NCBI RefSeq assembly: GCF_900185015.1
Contig: NZ_FXYD01000002.1
Span: 310,001 to 374,000, forward strand
From: Octadecabacter ascidiaceicola
GTDB taxonomy: Bacteria; Pseudomonadota; Alphaproteobacteria; Rhodobacterales; Rhodobacteraceae
Direction of reading: 5' to 3'
Length of the DNA: 64,000 bases
The position numbers were made by a program, and so were the translations under genes. The notes beneath the pieces are model-generated. The model saw nothing but the letters and a program-made list of their open reading frames with translations. It did no database searches and was not told the origin of the DNA. The first letter of the stretch is position 1, and every line of letters begins with the position of its first letter. Below, piece by piece: positions 25,234 through 34,265 of the stretch.

Positions 25234-26199
25234 TTACTGGATTACGCCGATTTCGCGGGACAACTCCTCAGTGGAGGCAACAACACTGTCGATCCAGCTT
25301 TGGAAGTCGTCACCGACTTTGGTGAACGGTGCCAGACCATTGTCTGTCATCGCTTGCTGCCATTCAGCAGAGTCCGCAACGGCCTGCAAACGCTCAGCCC
25401 AGAGGTTAAAGTCCTCATCAGAGATGCCTTTTGGCACGTAGAGACCACGCCAGTTCACAGCAACAACGTCATAGCCCTGTTCCATCGCCGTTGGGATGTC
25501 CTCAAAGCCCGGAACGCGTTCTTCGGTCAGAACGGCCAGCACGCGAATGTCGCCGGAATCAAGAAAACCAACGACTTCGGACATGTCGCCCGTCATCGCT
25601 TGGGTGAAACCACCAACGGTTTGGGTGATCGCATCTGCGCCACCGTCAACACCGATGTAGCGCACTGCTGTGATGTCAGTGAAACCAGCGGCGGTCAGGA
25701 CTTGCAACGGCTTAAGGTGGTCAAACCCGCCAACCGCAGAACCACCAGCGAAGGCAACGGAGCCTGGGTCAGCGATAATTGCATCGATCAGTTCGTTCAG
25801 GTTCTGGTATGGGCTGTCAGCAGCCACAACAATTACGCCCGGGTCTGCACCGATGGCACCAACGAAACGAACCTGATCGGCCGTAGCACCACCATAGGCG
25901 TTTTGTGCCAGACGGGTGGTCGTCGCAGAAGACGCCGCAACAATCAAATCGACGTCGTCGTTACGCTCGTTCACAACAGTGGAAAACGCGAGGCCGCCAC
26001 CAGCGCCAGCGAGGTTTGTAACCTGCACAGGTGCATCGACCTGACCGATATCAAAAAGGATTTTGCCAATTTGGCGGCATGTGAAGTCCCAGCCACCACC
26101 AGGGTTTGCGGGCGCGATACATTCGGCAGCCATTGCAGAGGTTGCGCCAACTGACAGCGCAACGCTGACGGAAAGCGCTTTAAAATTAAAGTATTTCAT
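25234..26199 (-). CDS. tctC: Tripartite tricarboxylate transporter substrate-binding protein TctC
   Basis: A 321-residue periplasmic binding protein of the Bug family. The N-terminus is a signal peptide (KALSVSVALSVGATSAMAA). The mature protein starts with ECIAPANPGGGWDFTCRQIG, containing the carboxylate-binding glycine loop characteristic of the family. It is first in the minus-strand operon; the 189-base gap upstream to rluD should contain the divergent promoters. The ligand is unknown. Confidence 0.93.
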   Translation of the reverse strand: MKYFNFKALSVSVALSVGATSAMAAECIAPANPGGGWDFTCRQIGKILFDIGQVDAPVQVTNLAGAGGGLAFSTVVNERNDDVDLIVAASSATTTRLAQNAYGGATADQVRFVGAIGADPGVIVVAADSPYQNLNELIDAIIADPGSVAFAGGSAVGGFDHLKPLQVLTAAGFTDITAVRYIGVDGGADAITQTVGGFTQAMTGDMSEVVGFLDSGDIRVLAVLTEERVPGFEDIPTAMEQGYDVVAVNWRGLYVPKGISDEDFNLWAERLQAVADSAEWQQAMTDNGLAPFTKVGDDFQSWIDSVVASTEELSREIGVIQ

Positions 26200-26388
26200 G
26201 TGTTCCTCCCAGAACTTGTGTGGGCGAATGCCCCGTCGAGTCCCGACATCCCATCGGGATAGATGTTTACGCTAACTTACCTAGCGGAAGATTGTCGAGT
26301 CCGTGTGCAAGTGGTTGCAGGGCTGCTGGGGCGTGACATCGTTACGGGCTGCGATTATGACGCGGCCTAGGATAAGGACGCATGCCCA

Positions 26389-27426
26389 ATGACCGCCACA
26401 ACAGTAGAATTCACCATCGCCGAGAACCCGCCAGCGCGGATGGATAAGGCGTTGGCGTTGAATGTGCCGATGGATGCATCGCTGAGCCGGTCGCGTCTTG
26501 CGCGGCTTTTGGCGGATGGTGCAGTGCAGGTGAACGGCGTGGTGGTTACGGACCCACGCGCCAAGCCCGCCGAAGGGGACGCCGTTACAATCAAGGTTGA
26601 AATCGTGGACGACTACCATGTCGCCCCTGAAAACATCCCGTTGGATGTGGTGTTTGAAGACGACGATCTGATCGTGATTAACAAACCGTCGGGCATGGTT
26701 GTGCATCCGGCCCCGGGAACGCCGGGTGGGACGCTGGTGAATGCGCTGCTGCACCACTGCGGCGATGCCTTGAGCGGGGTCGGCGGTGAAAAGCGCCCCG
26801 GTATCGTGCACCGCATTGATAAAGAAACCAGCGGGTTGTTGGTCGTCGCCAAGACGGATCGCGCCCATCATGGCCTTTCCGCACAGTTTGAGGCCCACAC
26901 GGTTGAGCGCCACTACCGCGCCATTTGCTACGGTGTGCCTGACAGCAACGACCCGCGTGTGCGTGGAATTAAGGGCGCGAGTTTTGAGCCGGGTAACATT
27001 CTAAAGCTGCAAACGCAGCTGGCGCGTCACAAGCACGACCGTCAGAAACAACAGGTGGTTTGGCACAATGGCCGCCACGCAGTGACACGCGCGCGTATTG
27101 TGGAACCTTTGGGCAAACCCGCCGTTGCCGCGCTGCTTGATTGTTGGCTGGAAACAGGGCGCACGCACCAAATTCGAGTGCATCTTACCCACGCAGGCCA
27201 CGGGTTGATCGGCGATCCGACATATGGTGGGCGGCGCAAACTGTCCGAAAAAGCGGTTGGCGACGCTGGGCGGCAAGCCGCGCATGATTTTTCCCGCCAA
27301 GCCTTGCATGCGGCGACATTGGGATTTGAACACCCTGTGAGCAAAGAAATGCTGCGTTTTGAGGCCCCTATGCCCGCGGATATGGTTGGTTTGGTGGCCG
27401 CATTGGGTGGGGAAACCGACTTTTAA
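26389..27426 (+). CDS. rluD: RluA/RluD family 23S rRNA pseudouridine synthase
   Basis: A 345-residue enzyme with an N-terminal S4 RNA-binding domain (SRSRLARLLADGAVQVNGVVV near 34-54) and the catalytic RluA domain. The active-site motif HRIDKETSGLLVVAKTD is near residue 142, with the catalytic Asp, and GRTHQIRVHLTHAGHGLIGDPTYG near 259. It probably modifies the helix 69 region of 23S rRNA, as RluD does. It is followed by rpoH at 231 bases, a common Rhodobacterales arrangement. Confidence 0.92.
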   Translation: MTATTVEFTIAENPPARMDKALALNVPMDASLSRSRLARLLADGAVQVNGVVVTDPRAKPAEGDAVTIKVEIVDDYHVAPENIPLDVVFEDDDLIVINKPSGMVVHPAPGTPGGTLVNALLHHCGDALSGVGGEKRPGIVHRIDKETSGLLVVAKTDRAHHGLSAQFEAHTVERHYRAICYGVPDSNDPRVRGIKGASFEPGNILKLQTQLARHKHDRQKQQVVWHNGRHAVTRARIVEPLGKPAVAALLDCWLETGRTHQIRVHLTHAGHGLIGDPTYGGRRKLSEKAVGDAGRQAAHDFSRQALHAATLGFEHPVSKEMLRFEAPMPADMVGLVAALGGETDF

Positions 27427-27559
27427 GGCGACTTTCCCCCGAAATAGCGCAGGGTTCGGGCTGAAACACACAATCCCATGTGCGTGAACGCGCAGAAACA
27501 CATCTCGTAAACTGTTCATTGTTCCTTAAGTCTAACTTACGAAAAGTGAACCGATCAGT

Positions 27560-27587
27560 CTTGAATTGATCTGAAGTGTGACCATAT
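27560..27587 (+). promoter_or_regulatory. Sigma-32 type promoter of rpoH
   Basis: CTTGAA (27560-27565) is followed after 14 bases by GACCATAT (27580-27587). This matches the heat-shock consensus CTTGAA-N13-15-CCCCATNT at six of six and six of eight positions. It lies 70 bases before the rpoH start. Autoregulation of rpoH from a sigma-32 promoter is known in Caulobacter, which makes this credible. The rest of the 231-base gap shows no gene. Confidence 0.5.
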
Positions 27588-27657
27588 TGATGTTAAGGCC
27601 GTAAACATATGCGGCCGCGTTGCCATAATGGGACGCGAACTAATGAGGGGGACAAAC

Positions 27658-28554
27658 ATGTCATCTTATACAAATTTACCGGCCCCGTCGCCGGAACAAG
27701 GCCTGAACCGTTACATGCAGGACATCCGCAAGTTTCCAATGCTGGAACCGGATGAGGAATACATGCTGGCTAAACGCTGGGTGGACCACGAGGACACCGA
27801 AGCCGCGCATAAAATGGTAACGTCGCACCTGCGACTGGCTGCCAAAATTGCGATGGGCTATCGCGGATATGGTCTGCCACAGGCTGAAGTGATTTCCGAA
27901 GCAAACGTTGGCCTAATGCAGGCAGTGAAACGTTTTGACCCTGAAAAGGGCTTCCGCCTTGCGACTTATGCGATGTGGTGGATCCGTGCGTCCATTCAGG
28001 AATACGTGTTGCGTAGCTGGTCTATGGTCAAGCTGGGGACAACATCTGCGCAAAAGAAACTGTTCTTCAACTTGCGCAAAGCCAAGAACCGTATTGGCGC
28101 GCTTGAAGAGGGTGATTTGCGCCCTGAAAATGTTGAACGTATCGCCCACGACCTTGGCGTGACCGAAGACGAAGTGATTTCCATGAACCGCCGGATGTCC
28201 GGTGGGGACGCGTCGCTGAACGCCACTGTCGGGTCTGAGGGCGAAGGCACGATGCAATGGCAGGATTGGTTGGAAGATGAATCCGCTGACCAAGCTGGCG
28301 ACTATGAAGCCAAGGACGAGTTGGACATGCGCCGCGAGTTGATGGCCGAAGCGATGGACGTGTTGAATGACCGTGAAAAGGACATTCTGATGCAGCGTCG
28401 TTTGATGGAAAAAGCCATCACGCTTGAAGAATTGAGCGGCCAATACGACGTCAGCCGTGAACGCATCCGCCAAATCGAAGTGCGCGCGTTTGAGAAGCTG
28501 CAGAAAAAGATGCAAACCCTCGCTCGTGAGCGCGGCATGCTAGAAAACGCTTAA
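27658..28554 (+). CDS. rpoH: RNA polymerase sigma factor RpoH (sigma-32)
   Basis: Heat-shock sigma factor of 298 residues. Region 2 (LRLAAKIAMGYRGYGLP and FRLATYAMWWIRASIQEYVLRSW), the RpoH box near residue 130 (QKKLFFNLRK) and region 4 with [20 protein letters not shown] are all present. The frame starts earlier, but ATG 27658 is preferred because it follows GAGGGGG at the right distance and gives the usual MSSYTNLPAPSPEQGL. It has a sigma-32-like promoter upstream and a strong terminator downstream. Confidence 0.97.
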   Translation: MSSYTNLPAPSPEQGLNRYMQDIRKFPMLEPDEEYMLAKRWVDHEDTEAAHKMVTSHLRLAAKIAMGYRGYGLPQAEVISEANVGLMQAVKRFDPEKGFRLATYAMWWIRASIQEYVLRSWSMVKLGTTSAQKKLFFNLRKAKNRIGALEEGDLRPENVERIAHDLGVTEDEVISMNRRMSGGDASLNATVGSEGEGTMQWQDWLEDESADQAGDYEAKDELDMRRELMAEAMDVLNDREKDILMQRRLMEKAITLEELSGQYDVSRERIRQIEVRAFEKLQKKMQTLARERGMLENA

Positions 28555-28570
28555 CAGCCTGTTGAAGAAG

Positions 28571-28602
28571 GGGCGCTGACCGAAAGGTTGGCGCCCTTTT
28601 CT
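28571..28602 (+). terminator. Intrinsic terminator of rpoH
   Basis: GGGCGCTGACC and GGTTGGCGCCC form an 11-base-pair stem (two G-U pairs) with a GAAA loop, followed by TTTTCTTGT. It lies 16 bases after the rpoH stop. Confidence 0.85.
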
Positions 28603-28612
28603 TGTCTGGGGA

Positions 28613-28646
28613 GCCTCCGGCGGGGATATTTAAGAAACAAAAGCAA
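28613..28646 (+). repeat. Dispersed intergenic repeat, copy 1
   Basis: A 34-base copy of an intergenic element: GCCTCCGG-CGGGGATATTT, then AAGAAACAAAAGCAA. It follows the rpoH terminator and precedes the DUF4389 gene. The other copies are at 32247 and 38530, with a divergent one at 41303. Confidence 0.8.
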
Positions 28647-28736
28647 TAGTGGCGCGGGTTCTAATCCGAACGTGTGATTTGGTTTAAGAAGCGAAGGCAA
28701 CTCGCTAGGCTGGCGCAACAACAAGGAGATTCGATC

Positions 28737-29051
28737 ATGGCCGACCCGCATGAGTTTGACGATGTAATGCCAGAAAACACGGCAAAACGCGTGCCCGAGG
28801 AGCCCGTGGAAGAGAGCCTGTTCACGCGGTTGATCTACCTGATCCTGATATCCATCATGATGAGCTTTGCCAGCACCGCGATCGGTGTTTTAGCCGTTGT
28901 TCAGTTTGTTGTCATGTTGGTGAACAACAAGCAGCCAAATGAACGTCTTGCTGAGCTTGGGACCGATGTCGGAATTTGGTTTGCGAAAGCCACGCGGTAC
29001 CAGACCGCTGCATCCGAAGTGAAGCCGTGGCCTTGGACGGAACTGGATTGA
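28737..29051 (+). CDS. DUF4389 domain membrane protein
   Basis: A 104-residue protein with an acidic cytoplasmic N-terminus and one long hydrophobic region (LIYLILISIMMSFASTAIGVLAVVQFVVML, split into two helices). It ends WPWTELD. This matches the DUF4389 family of small membrane proteins. Start ATG 28737 has AAGGAG ten bases upstream. Function unknown. Confidence 0.78.
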   Translation: MADPHEFDDVMPENTAKRVPEEPVEESLFTRLIYLILISIMMSFASTAIGVLAVVQFVVMLVNNKQPNERLAELGTDVGIWFAKATRYQTAASEVKPWPWTELD

Positions 29052-29192
29052 GGAGCACGTGCTAGCTAAAAAATGCCTTGCAGCGTAATGGTGCCTATCT
29101 TAGCCTATAACTAACAATGTGGGCGCCATAATCGCCTGTAAAAACAGCAGTAACTAAAGATATCAGCGGATCATTGGGTAGGAGCAGCTAAC

Positions 29193-30377
29193 GTGTCTAA
29201 GCCGTCAAATATTGTTGTCCGAAACGGCGGCCGATCAAGTGCAGTGTGGTTCCAAGACACTTCGCAGAAAACCAATCAGCACCAATCCTGGTTTCGCGGC
29301 GAACACACTAATTACGTACCCTCTCGCGGCAAATTAATGAGCGCTAGTGGCGTTGCAGATAGCGTATTGCACGGTTTGCGACCTGATGAGCCGGCCATTG
29401 ATCGCGATACACGCATTACAGCTTTCGGAAGTTGCTTTGCCGCTAATATCTCAAACCATCTGACTAAGCGTAATTTTAATGTCGCTGGTGGAAACTCAGA
29501 GGAGAGCGCTGCCTATGTGATCCGTTGTGGCGAAGGTATGGTTAACACTTTTGTTCTTCGCCAACAATTTGAATGGGCTTGGGAAGGCAAAGAATTCGAA
29601 CAAGCGTTGTGGCACGGTTATAAAAAGGAAGAATTTGGCTATGACGAGGAGGTTCGCCTCGCGACGAAGGCGATTTTCGACAAGACCGAAGTTTTTATTC
29701 TGACCGTCGGTCTATCAGAGGTCTGGTATGACGAGGTCTCAAAAAATGTATTTTGGCGCACCATTCCAAAAAATAGCTATGATCCGGAACGGCATAAATT
29801 CCGTCTTTCCACAGTGCAGGAAAACAAGGAAAATCTTCAGGCCATTTACGATCTGATCCAAAAGCATCGGCCGGATGCAAAACTGATCGTTACATTGTCC
29901 CCAGTGCCCTTAGCTGCCACGTTCCGCGATCAAGCATGCCTTCCGGCAAATGCCACTTCCAAAGCCGTGCTGCGCGTCGCAATTGACGAGTTCATCAGCG
30001 AAGCCAAAAATTCCAATGTGTTCTATTGGCCATCCTACGAACTGGTGAATGACGTTTTCTCAGGATCAATGGAAGACGATATGCGCCATCCAAAGCCAAT
30101 GATCCTCGACTTTATCATGCATCTCTTTGAAGCTGAATGGTGCAAAGGTGGTGTTGCTGACGTGGAAATGAATACGCTCCTTATCAAAGCGCTTACCGAG
30201 AGCGGGGATTTGCCATGGCGGCTTCGTGCCCTCGCAGATGCGAGGGACTATGCGTCATTGCGTCGTTTGGCGAACCGACGGGAATTCTCGGAAAACGCCA
30301 GAGTGAATAAAGCAATGAAGAACCAACTGAACGCACTAGCCGATCAGTGGGAAGAGGCCGAAGCGCAAAACGCCTAG
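29193..30377 (+). CDS. GSCFA domain protein (SGNH-like fold)
   Basis: A 394-residue protein with the family motif GSCFAANISNHLTKRNF near residue 78. The GSCFA family is distantly related to SGNH esterases and is often met near surface polysaccharide genes; no substrate is established. The start is GTG 29193 with AGGAG eight bases upstream. Codons are noticeably more A/T rich than in neighbours (many AAA, GAA and AAT), suggesting acquisition from elsewhere. It converges on pepF with a four-base overlap. Role in surface or lipid modification is only a guess. Confidence 0.75.
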   Translation: MSKPSNIVVRNGGRSSAVWFQDTSQKTNQHQSWFRGEHTNYVPSRGKLMSASGVADSVLHGLRPDEPAIDRDTRITAFGSCFAANISNHLTKRNFNVAGGNSEESAAYVIRCGEGMVNTFVLRQQFEWAWEGKEFEQALWHGYKKEEFGYDEEVRLATKAIFDKTEVFILTVGLSEVWYDEVSKNVFWRTIPKNSYDPERHKFRLSTVQENKENLQAIYDLIQKHRPDAKLIVTLSPVPLAATFRDQACLPANATSKAVLRVAIDEFISEAKNSNVFYWPSYELVNDVFSGSMEDDMRHPKPMILDFIMHLFEAEWCKGGVADVEMNTLLIKALTESGDLPWRLRALADARDYASLRRLANRREFSENARVNKAMKNQLNALADQWEEAEAQNA

Positions 30378-32188
30378 CCCTCCATCGCTTCCAATTCGTC
30401 GATCATGCTTTCGATCATGCCGAGACCTTTGGCCCAGAATTTCGGATCTGAGGCGTCCAGCCCGAAGGGGGCCAGCAGTTCGCTGTGGTGCTTTGATCCG
30501 CCCGCTTTGAGCATGTCGAAGTATTTGTCTTTGAAATCTTCGCCCATGTCCTCGTAGACGGCGTAAAGCGCGTTTACGAGGCCGTCGCCAAACGCATAAG
30601 CGTAGACGTAAAACGGCGAGTGGACGAAGTGCGGGATGTAGGCCCAGAAGGTCTCGTAGCCGTCCATGAAATTGAACACGGGGCCGAGGCTCTCGCCCTG
30701 AACGGACATCCACAACGCGTTGATGTCATCGGGTGTGAGTTCGCCGTTTCCACGGGCAGCGTGGAGTTTGCACTCAAAGTCATAAAACGCAATTTGGCGT
30801 ACGACTGTGTTGATCATGTCCTCAACCTTGCCCGCGAGCAGGACTTTGCGTTCTTCTTGGGTTTCTGCCTTGTCCAGCAGCTTGCGGAAGGTCAGCATTT
30901 CGCCAAAGACGGAGGCTGTTTCGGCCAGTGTTAGCGGCGTGGAAGACAGCAATTCGCCTTGTTCAGCCGCCAGAACCTGATGCACGCCGTGGCCAAGTTC
31001 GTGGGCCAAGGTCATGACATCACGGGGTTTCCCAAGGTAGTTGAGCATGACGTAGGGGTGCACGGTTGTGACGGTGGGGTGCGCAAATGCGCCCGGTGCT
31101 TTGCCGTCTTTAACGCCCGCGTCGATCCAGCCGTCGGTGAAGAACGGCTTGGCGATTTCGGCCATGCGCGGATCGAACGTGGCGTAGGCGTCCATCACGG
31201 TTTTTTCGGCCTCGTCCCAGCTGACGGTTCGGTCGTCTTCCATGGGTAGCGGCGCGTTGCGGTCCCAGACTTCCATGGTCTCTAAGCCCATCCATTTGGC
31301 TTTCAGCGCGTAATAACGGTGCGAAAGGCGCGGGTAGGCGTCAACGACGGCGTTGCGCAGGGCCTCGACCACTTCGGGTTCGACGTGATTGGACAGGTGG
31401 CGGCCGGCCTGTGCGGATGGCATGCCGCGCCAGCGATCTTCGATCTCTTTTTCCTTGGCGAGTGTGTTGTGAACGCGGGCAAACAACCCGACGTTTTCGC
31501 CAAACACACGGGCGAGTTCGCGGCTGCCTTTTTCGCGTGTTTCGCGGTCTTGATCGGACAGCAGGTTTAGCGTGCCCTCAATATTCAGCTCTTCGCCGTC
31601 TACGGTGAATTTCAGGCCCGCGATGGTTTCATCAAACAGTTTGTTCCAGGCGGAGGTCCCGACAACGGATTGATCGTGCAGGAATTTTTCCATTTCGTCA
31701 GAAAGCTGGTAAGGTTTCATCGCGCGCATGCGGTCAAAGATGGGTTTGTAGCGGGCGAGGTCTGCGTTTGCTGCCAGCAAGCCGTCGACATGGGAATCGT
31801 CCATGCGATTGAATTCCAGCCCGTAGAACACCAGTGGCGTCGTGAACGTGGTGATTTTGTCCTGCGTGTCGGACATGAATTTGCCGCGCTCGGGGTCGGT
31901 GGTGTGTTGGTAATAGCGCAGGCCAGCGAAGGACATAATGCGCCCTGCGATGATGTCGATTTGCTCGTACCGTTTAACGGCCTCAAGCAGGCCATCCGCG
32001 TCTAGCCCAGCAAGCTTGCCTTCGTAGTCCTTTGCGAAACTTTGGCAGGCATTTTCGAGCCAATCCATGTCACGCTTGAGTTCTTTGGCATCTGTGGAGG
32101 GGTACAGATCCGTCAGGTCCCATTCAGGAAGGTCCCCGAACGGGGTGCCGGAGGATGGAATTGCGTCAAATGTGCGGGGGTCAAACAT
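30374..32188 (-). CDS. pepF: M3 family oligoendopeptidase F
   Basis: A 604-residue cytoplasmic zinc metallopeptidase that cleaves oligopeptides. The zinc motif HELGHGVHQ is near residue 390, with the downstream Glu ligand in LAETASVFGEM, and the C-terminal HSPFYVYAYAFGDGLVNALY is characteristic of the M3B subfamily. Length fits the PepF family. The start MFDPRTFDAIPS has GAGG six bases upstream. It is convergent with the GSCFA gene. Confidence 0.93.
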   Translation of the reverse strand: MFDPRTFDAIPSSGTPFGDLPEWDLTDLYPSTDAKELKRDMDWLENACQSFAKDYEGKLAGLDADGLLEAVKRYEQIDIIAGRIMSFAGLRYYQHTTDPERGKFMSDTQDKITTFTTPLVFYGLEFNRMDDSHVDGLLAANADLARYKPIFDRMRAMKPYQLSDEMEKFLHDQSVVGTSAWNKLFDETIAGLKFTVDGEELNIEGTLNLLSDQDRETREKGSRELARVFGENVGLFARVHNTLAKEKEIEDRWRGMPSAQAGRHLSNHVEPEVVEALRNAVVDAYPRLSHRYYALKAKWMGLETMEVWDRNAPLPMEDDRTVSWDEAEKTVMDAYATFDPRMAEIAKPFFTDGWIDAGVKDGKAPGAFAHPTVTTVHPYVMLNYLGKPRDVMTLAHELGHGVHQVLAAEQGELLSSTPLTLAETASVFGEMLTFRKLLDKAETQEERKVLLAGKVEDMINTVVRQIAFYDFECKLHAARGNGELTPDDINALWMSVQGESLGPVFNFMDGYETFWAYIPHFVHSPFYVYAYAFGDGLVNALYAVYEDMGEDFKDKYFDMLKAGGSKHHSELLAPFGLDASDPKFWAKGLGMIESMIDELEAMEG

Positions 32189-32246
32189 GGGGGCCTCATT
32201 GTTGGTTTTGTCTTATGTAGGCATGCTGGGCGCATTTGGCTAGGCG

Positions 32247-32282
32247 GCCCTCCGGGGGGGATATTTTTGAAACAAAAGCAAA
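32247..32282 (+). repeat. Dispersed intergenic repeat, copy 2
   Basis: GCCCTCCGG followed by GGGGGATATTT, then TTGAAACAAAAGCAA. It lies between the pepF start and the lipase stop. Compared with copies 1 and 3 it has an extra C and G and TT in place of AA/CT. Confidence 0.8.
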
Positions 32283-32346
32283 CGGGAAGGGGCGGGCGGT
32301 TTTGCCCGGACGTGACTGCCTAGACTGCATCTGGCGGAGGTAGCGT

Positions 32347-33294
32347 TTAAGCCATTTCCGGAGACTGAGAGAGGAACAGGCGTTCTGCGCCATCCAGAAC
32401 ACGGTCACGTATCGCGGGCTTTTCCATCAAGACTTCGTGGCGGCCATTTTCAAGGACGACCAGTTCACCACGGGGCCAGTTATCCATGCGTTGATAAATG
32501 CGGGCGGGGTCAACGATCGCCTCGTCGCTGCCAAGGAAGGTTATGCATGGGATGTCCGGCGACGGGCGTTGCGAAAGCGTGCGCATTTCGCGCAAAGATT
32601 CGTTCAGCCAGTGCAAGGACGGGCCGCCCAATGCCAGATCGGGATGGGTTTTGAGCTGCTTTTGAAGCAAGCCGAAGCTGCTGACGTCTGATGTAAGGGT
32701 GTTGTCACCCGCCTCGGCGCGCAAAACGTAGGTTTCTGCCTGTTGCCCCGGTGCGAAAATATCCGAAAAACCCAATGGTTTACTGACCGAGCTGAGGCCC
32801 CACGCGATAGGGCGCAGAGCTGCGGACATTTTAATGCCCCACATTGGTGCGGAAAAGACCGCCGACTTCACAGGCAACCCATCGTAAATAGAGCGCAACC
32901 CGATGCAGCCGCCCATAGAATGGCCAAGCAAATGGTAAGGTTCCGGCAACCCGAGCGATTTAACATGCGCGAGCATGGCTTTCACGTCGAGCTGGTAGTC
33001 CTCAAACGTTTCGACATGGCCAACCGCGCGGTTTGCGAGCAAGCGGTCAGCGATGCCCTGACCGCGCCAGTCAATTGCGACAGATGCAAAGCCACGCTTG
33101 GCGAGGTCCTTGGCTGTGCGGCCATATTTTTCGACGTATTCCGTGCGGCCAGGGAAGATTAAAACCGTCCCTTTGGCGTTTTCAACAGCCCAATGGCCGA
33201 CACGAATGCGGACCCCGTCCACGGTGGTTAACCAATGGCAGGCACCATCGGACATTCCAGCAATATCAGCGTGGTAGGGGGCCGCGGTTATCAT
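32347..33294 (-). CDS. Alpha/beta hydrolase, lysophospholipase/monoacylglycerol lipase type
   Basis: A 315-residue serine hydrolase. The nucleophile elbow GHSMGG is near residue 124, the substrate-binding HG is replaced by IFPGRTEYVEKYGR near 46, as in monoacylglycerol lipases, and the late His is in LENGRHEVLMEKP near residue 283. The predicted role is cleavage of lysophospholipids or monoacylglycerols. It is one base from the SCP2 gene on the same strand and likely co-transcribed. Confidence 0.88.
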   Translation of the reverse strand: MITAAPYHADIAGMSDGACHWLTTVDGVRIRVGHWAVENAKGTVLIFPGRTEYVEKYGRTAKDLAKRGFASVAIDWRGQGIADRLLANRAVGHVETFEDYQLDVKAMLAHVKSLGLPEPYHLLGHSMGGCIGLRSIYDGLPVKSAVFSAPMWGIKMSAALRPIAWGLSSVSKPLGFSDIFAPGQQAETYVLRAEAGDNTLTSDVSSFGLLQKQLKTHPDLALGGPSLHWLNESLREMRTLSQRPSPDIPCITFLGSDEAIVDPARIYQRMDNWPRGELVVLENGRHEVLMEKPAIRDRVLDGAERLFLSQSPEMA

Positions 33295-33295
33295 A

Positions 33296-33586
33296 TTAGC
33301 TGAGCACTCCGGCGAGTTTCATCGCAAGGCCCATGTCGCCATCAACGGCCAGTTTACCGGTCATGAAAGCAGACGTTGGGTTTTGTTCGCCGTCAAGAAT
33401 TGCTTTGAAGGTGTCCGCGCTGGCAGACAGGGTCACGTCCGCGTCGTCGTCAGCAGCGCGTGCGCCGTTTGCGTCGATTACAATGGCGCCTTCGCCTTCG
33501 ATATCGAATTTAGCAGTTCCGTCAAAACCGTCTCCGCCCATTTTGGCGTTCAGGGCGTCTACGGCTTGGGTGATAACGTCGCTCAT
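33296..33586 (-). CDS. SCP2 sterol-binding domain protein
   Basis: A 96-residue stand-alone SCP2 domain with GAIVIDANGARAADDDADVTLSAS, DTFKAILDGEQNPTSAFMTGKLAVDGDMGLAMKL. Such proteins bind lipids or acyl chains in a hydrophobic tunnel. Start 33586 is chosen over an upstream in-frame extension because it gives the usual domain length. Placement before a lipase fits a role in lipid handling. Confidence 0.88.
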   Translation of the reverse strand: MSDVITQAVDALNAKMGGDGFDGTAKFDIEGEGAIVIDANGARAADDDADVTLSASADTFKAILDGEQNPTSAFMTGKLAVDGDMGLAMKLAGVLS

Positions 33587-33671
33587 AATGTGGTCTCGTC
33601 CTTTGTTATGACCCCGAAGTTGTGAACCGAGGCCTCTGGTAGATTGCGCTGTATGCGCTACACTCTCCACT

Positions 33672-34244
33672 ATGGGCATTAAGAAACATCTTCACAATTC
33701 TATCGTGGCGGCACTTTTTGTTGGAGTGGGGTTTTCCACACCTATTGCTGCGCAAACGGGCGCTGATTCTGACCGTTTAGACCAATTGTTTGAACAATTG
33801 CTTGAGGCGGAACCAGGTGAGTCGGATCGGATTGAAGGTCAAATCATTACGGAATGGTCAAAAAGCGGCTCTGCGGCGATGGATTTGCTGTATCGGCGCG
33901 GGGATGAGGCGCTGGTTGACGGTACACCCGAGATTGCTGTCGAACATTTCACCGCACTGGTCGATCATGCGCCAGATTTCGCCGAAGGCTACAATGGGCG
34001 GGCGACGGCCTATTATCAAATGGGGCTAATCGGCCCCGCGATTGATGATCTGCGCCAAGTTCTGGTGCTTGAGCCGCGCCATTTCGGGGCGATGACGGGT
34101 GTTGCTGTTGTGCTGGAGGAAATTGGGCGGCTAGAAGATGCACTTGAGGTTTGGCACAAGGTCGCGGAGTTTGTCCCGAATGATCCGGAAGTCGTTGCGA
34201 TGATTGAAAGATTACAGGTCCAATTGCGCGGTGAAGCGCTCTAA
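33672..34244 (+). CDS. Periplasmic TPR-repeat protein
   Basis: A 190-residue protein with an N-terminal signal peptide (SIVAALFVGVGFSTPIAAQ). Tetratricopeptide repeats follow from about 75 to 175 (PEIAVEHFTALVDHAPDFAEGYNGRATAYYQMG and following), with the alternating alanine/leucine pattern typical of TPR. It probably binds a protein partner in the periplasm. It is divergent from the SCP2 gene and 21 bases before the helicase gene. Specific function unknown. Confidence 0.82.
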   Translation: MGIKKHLHNSIVAALFVGVGFSTPIAAQTGADSDRLDQLFEQLLEAEPGESDRIEGQIITEWSKSGSAAMDLLYRRGDEALVDGTPEIAVEHFTALVDHAPDFAEGYNGRATAYYQMGLIGPAIDDLRQVLVLEPRHFGAMTGVAVVLEEIGRLEDALEVWHKVAEFVPNDPEVVAMIERLQVQLRGEAL

Positions 34245-34265
34245 CGTCTTTTAGGGAATGTGAAC

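Noticed and set aside
27524-27540. CtrA-like TTAAGTCTAACTTAC upstream of rpoH
   Set aside because: One mismatch in the second half site and no further support.
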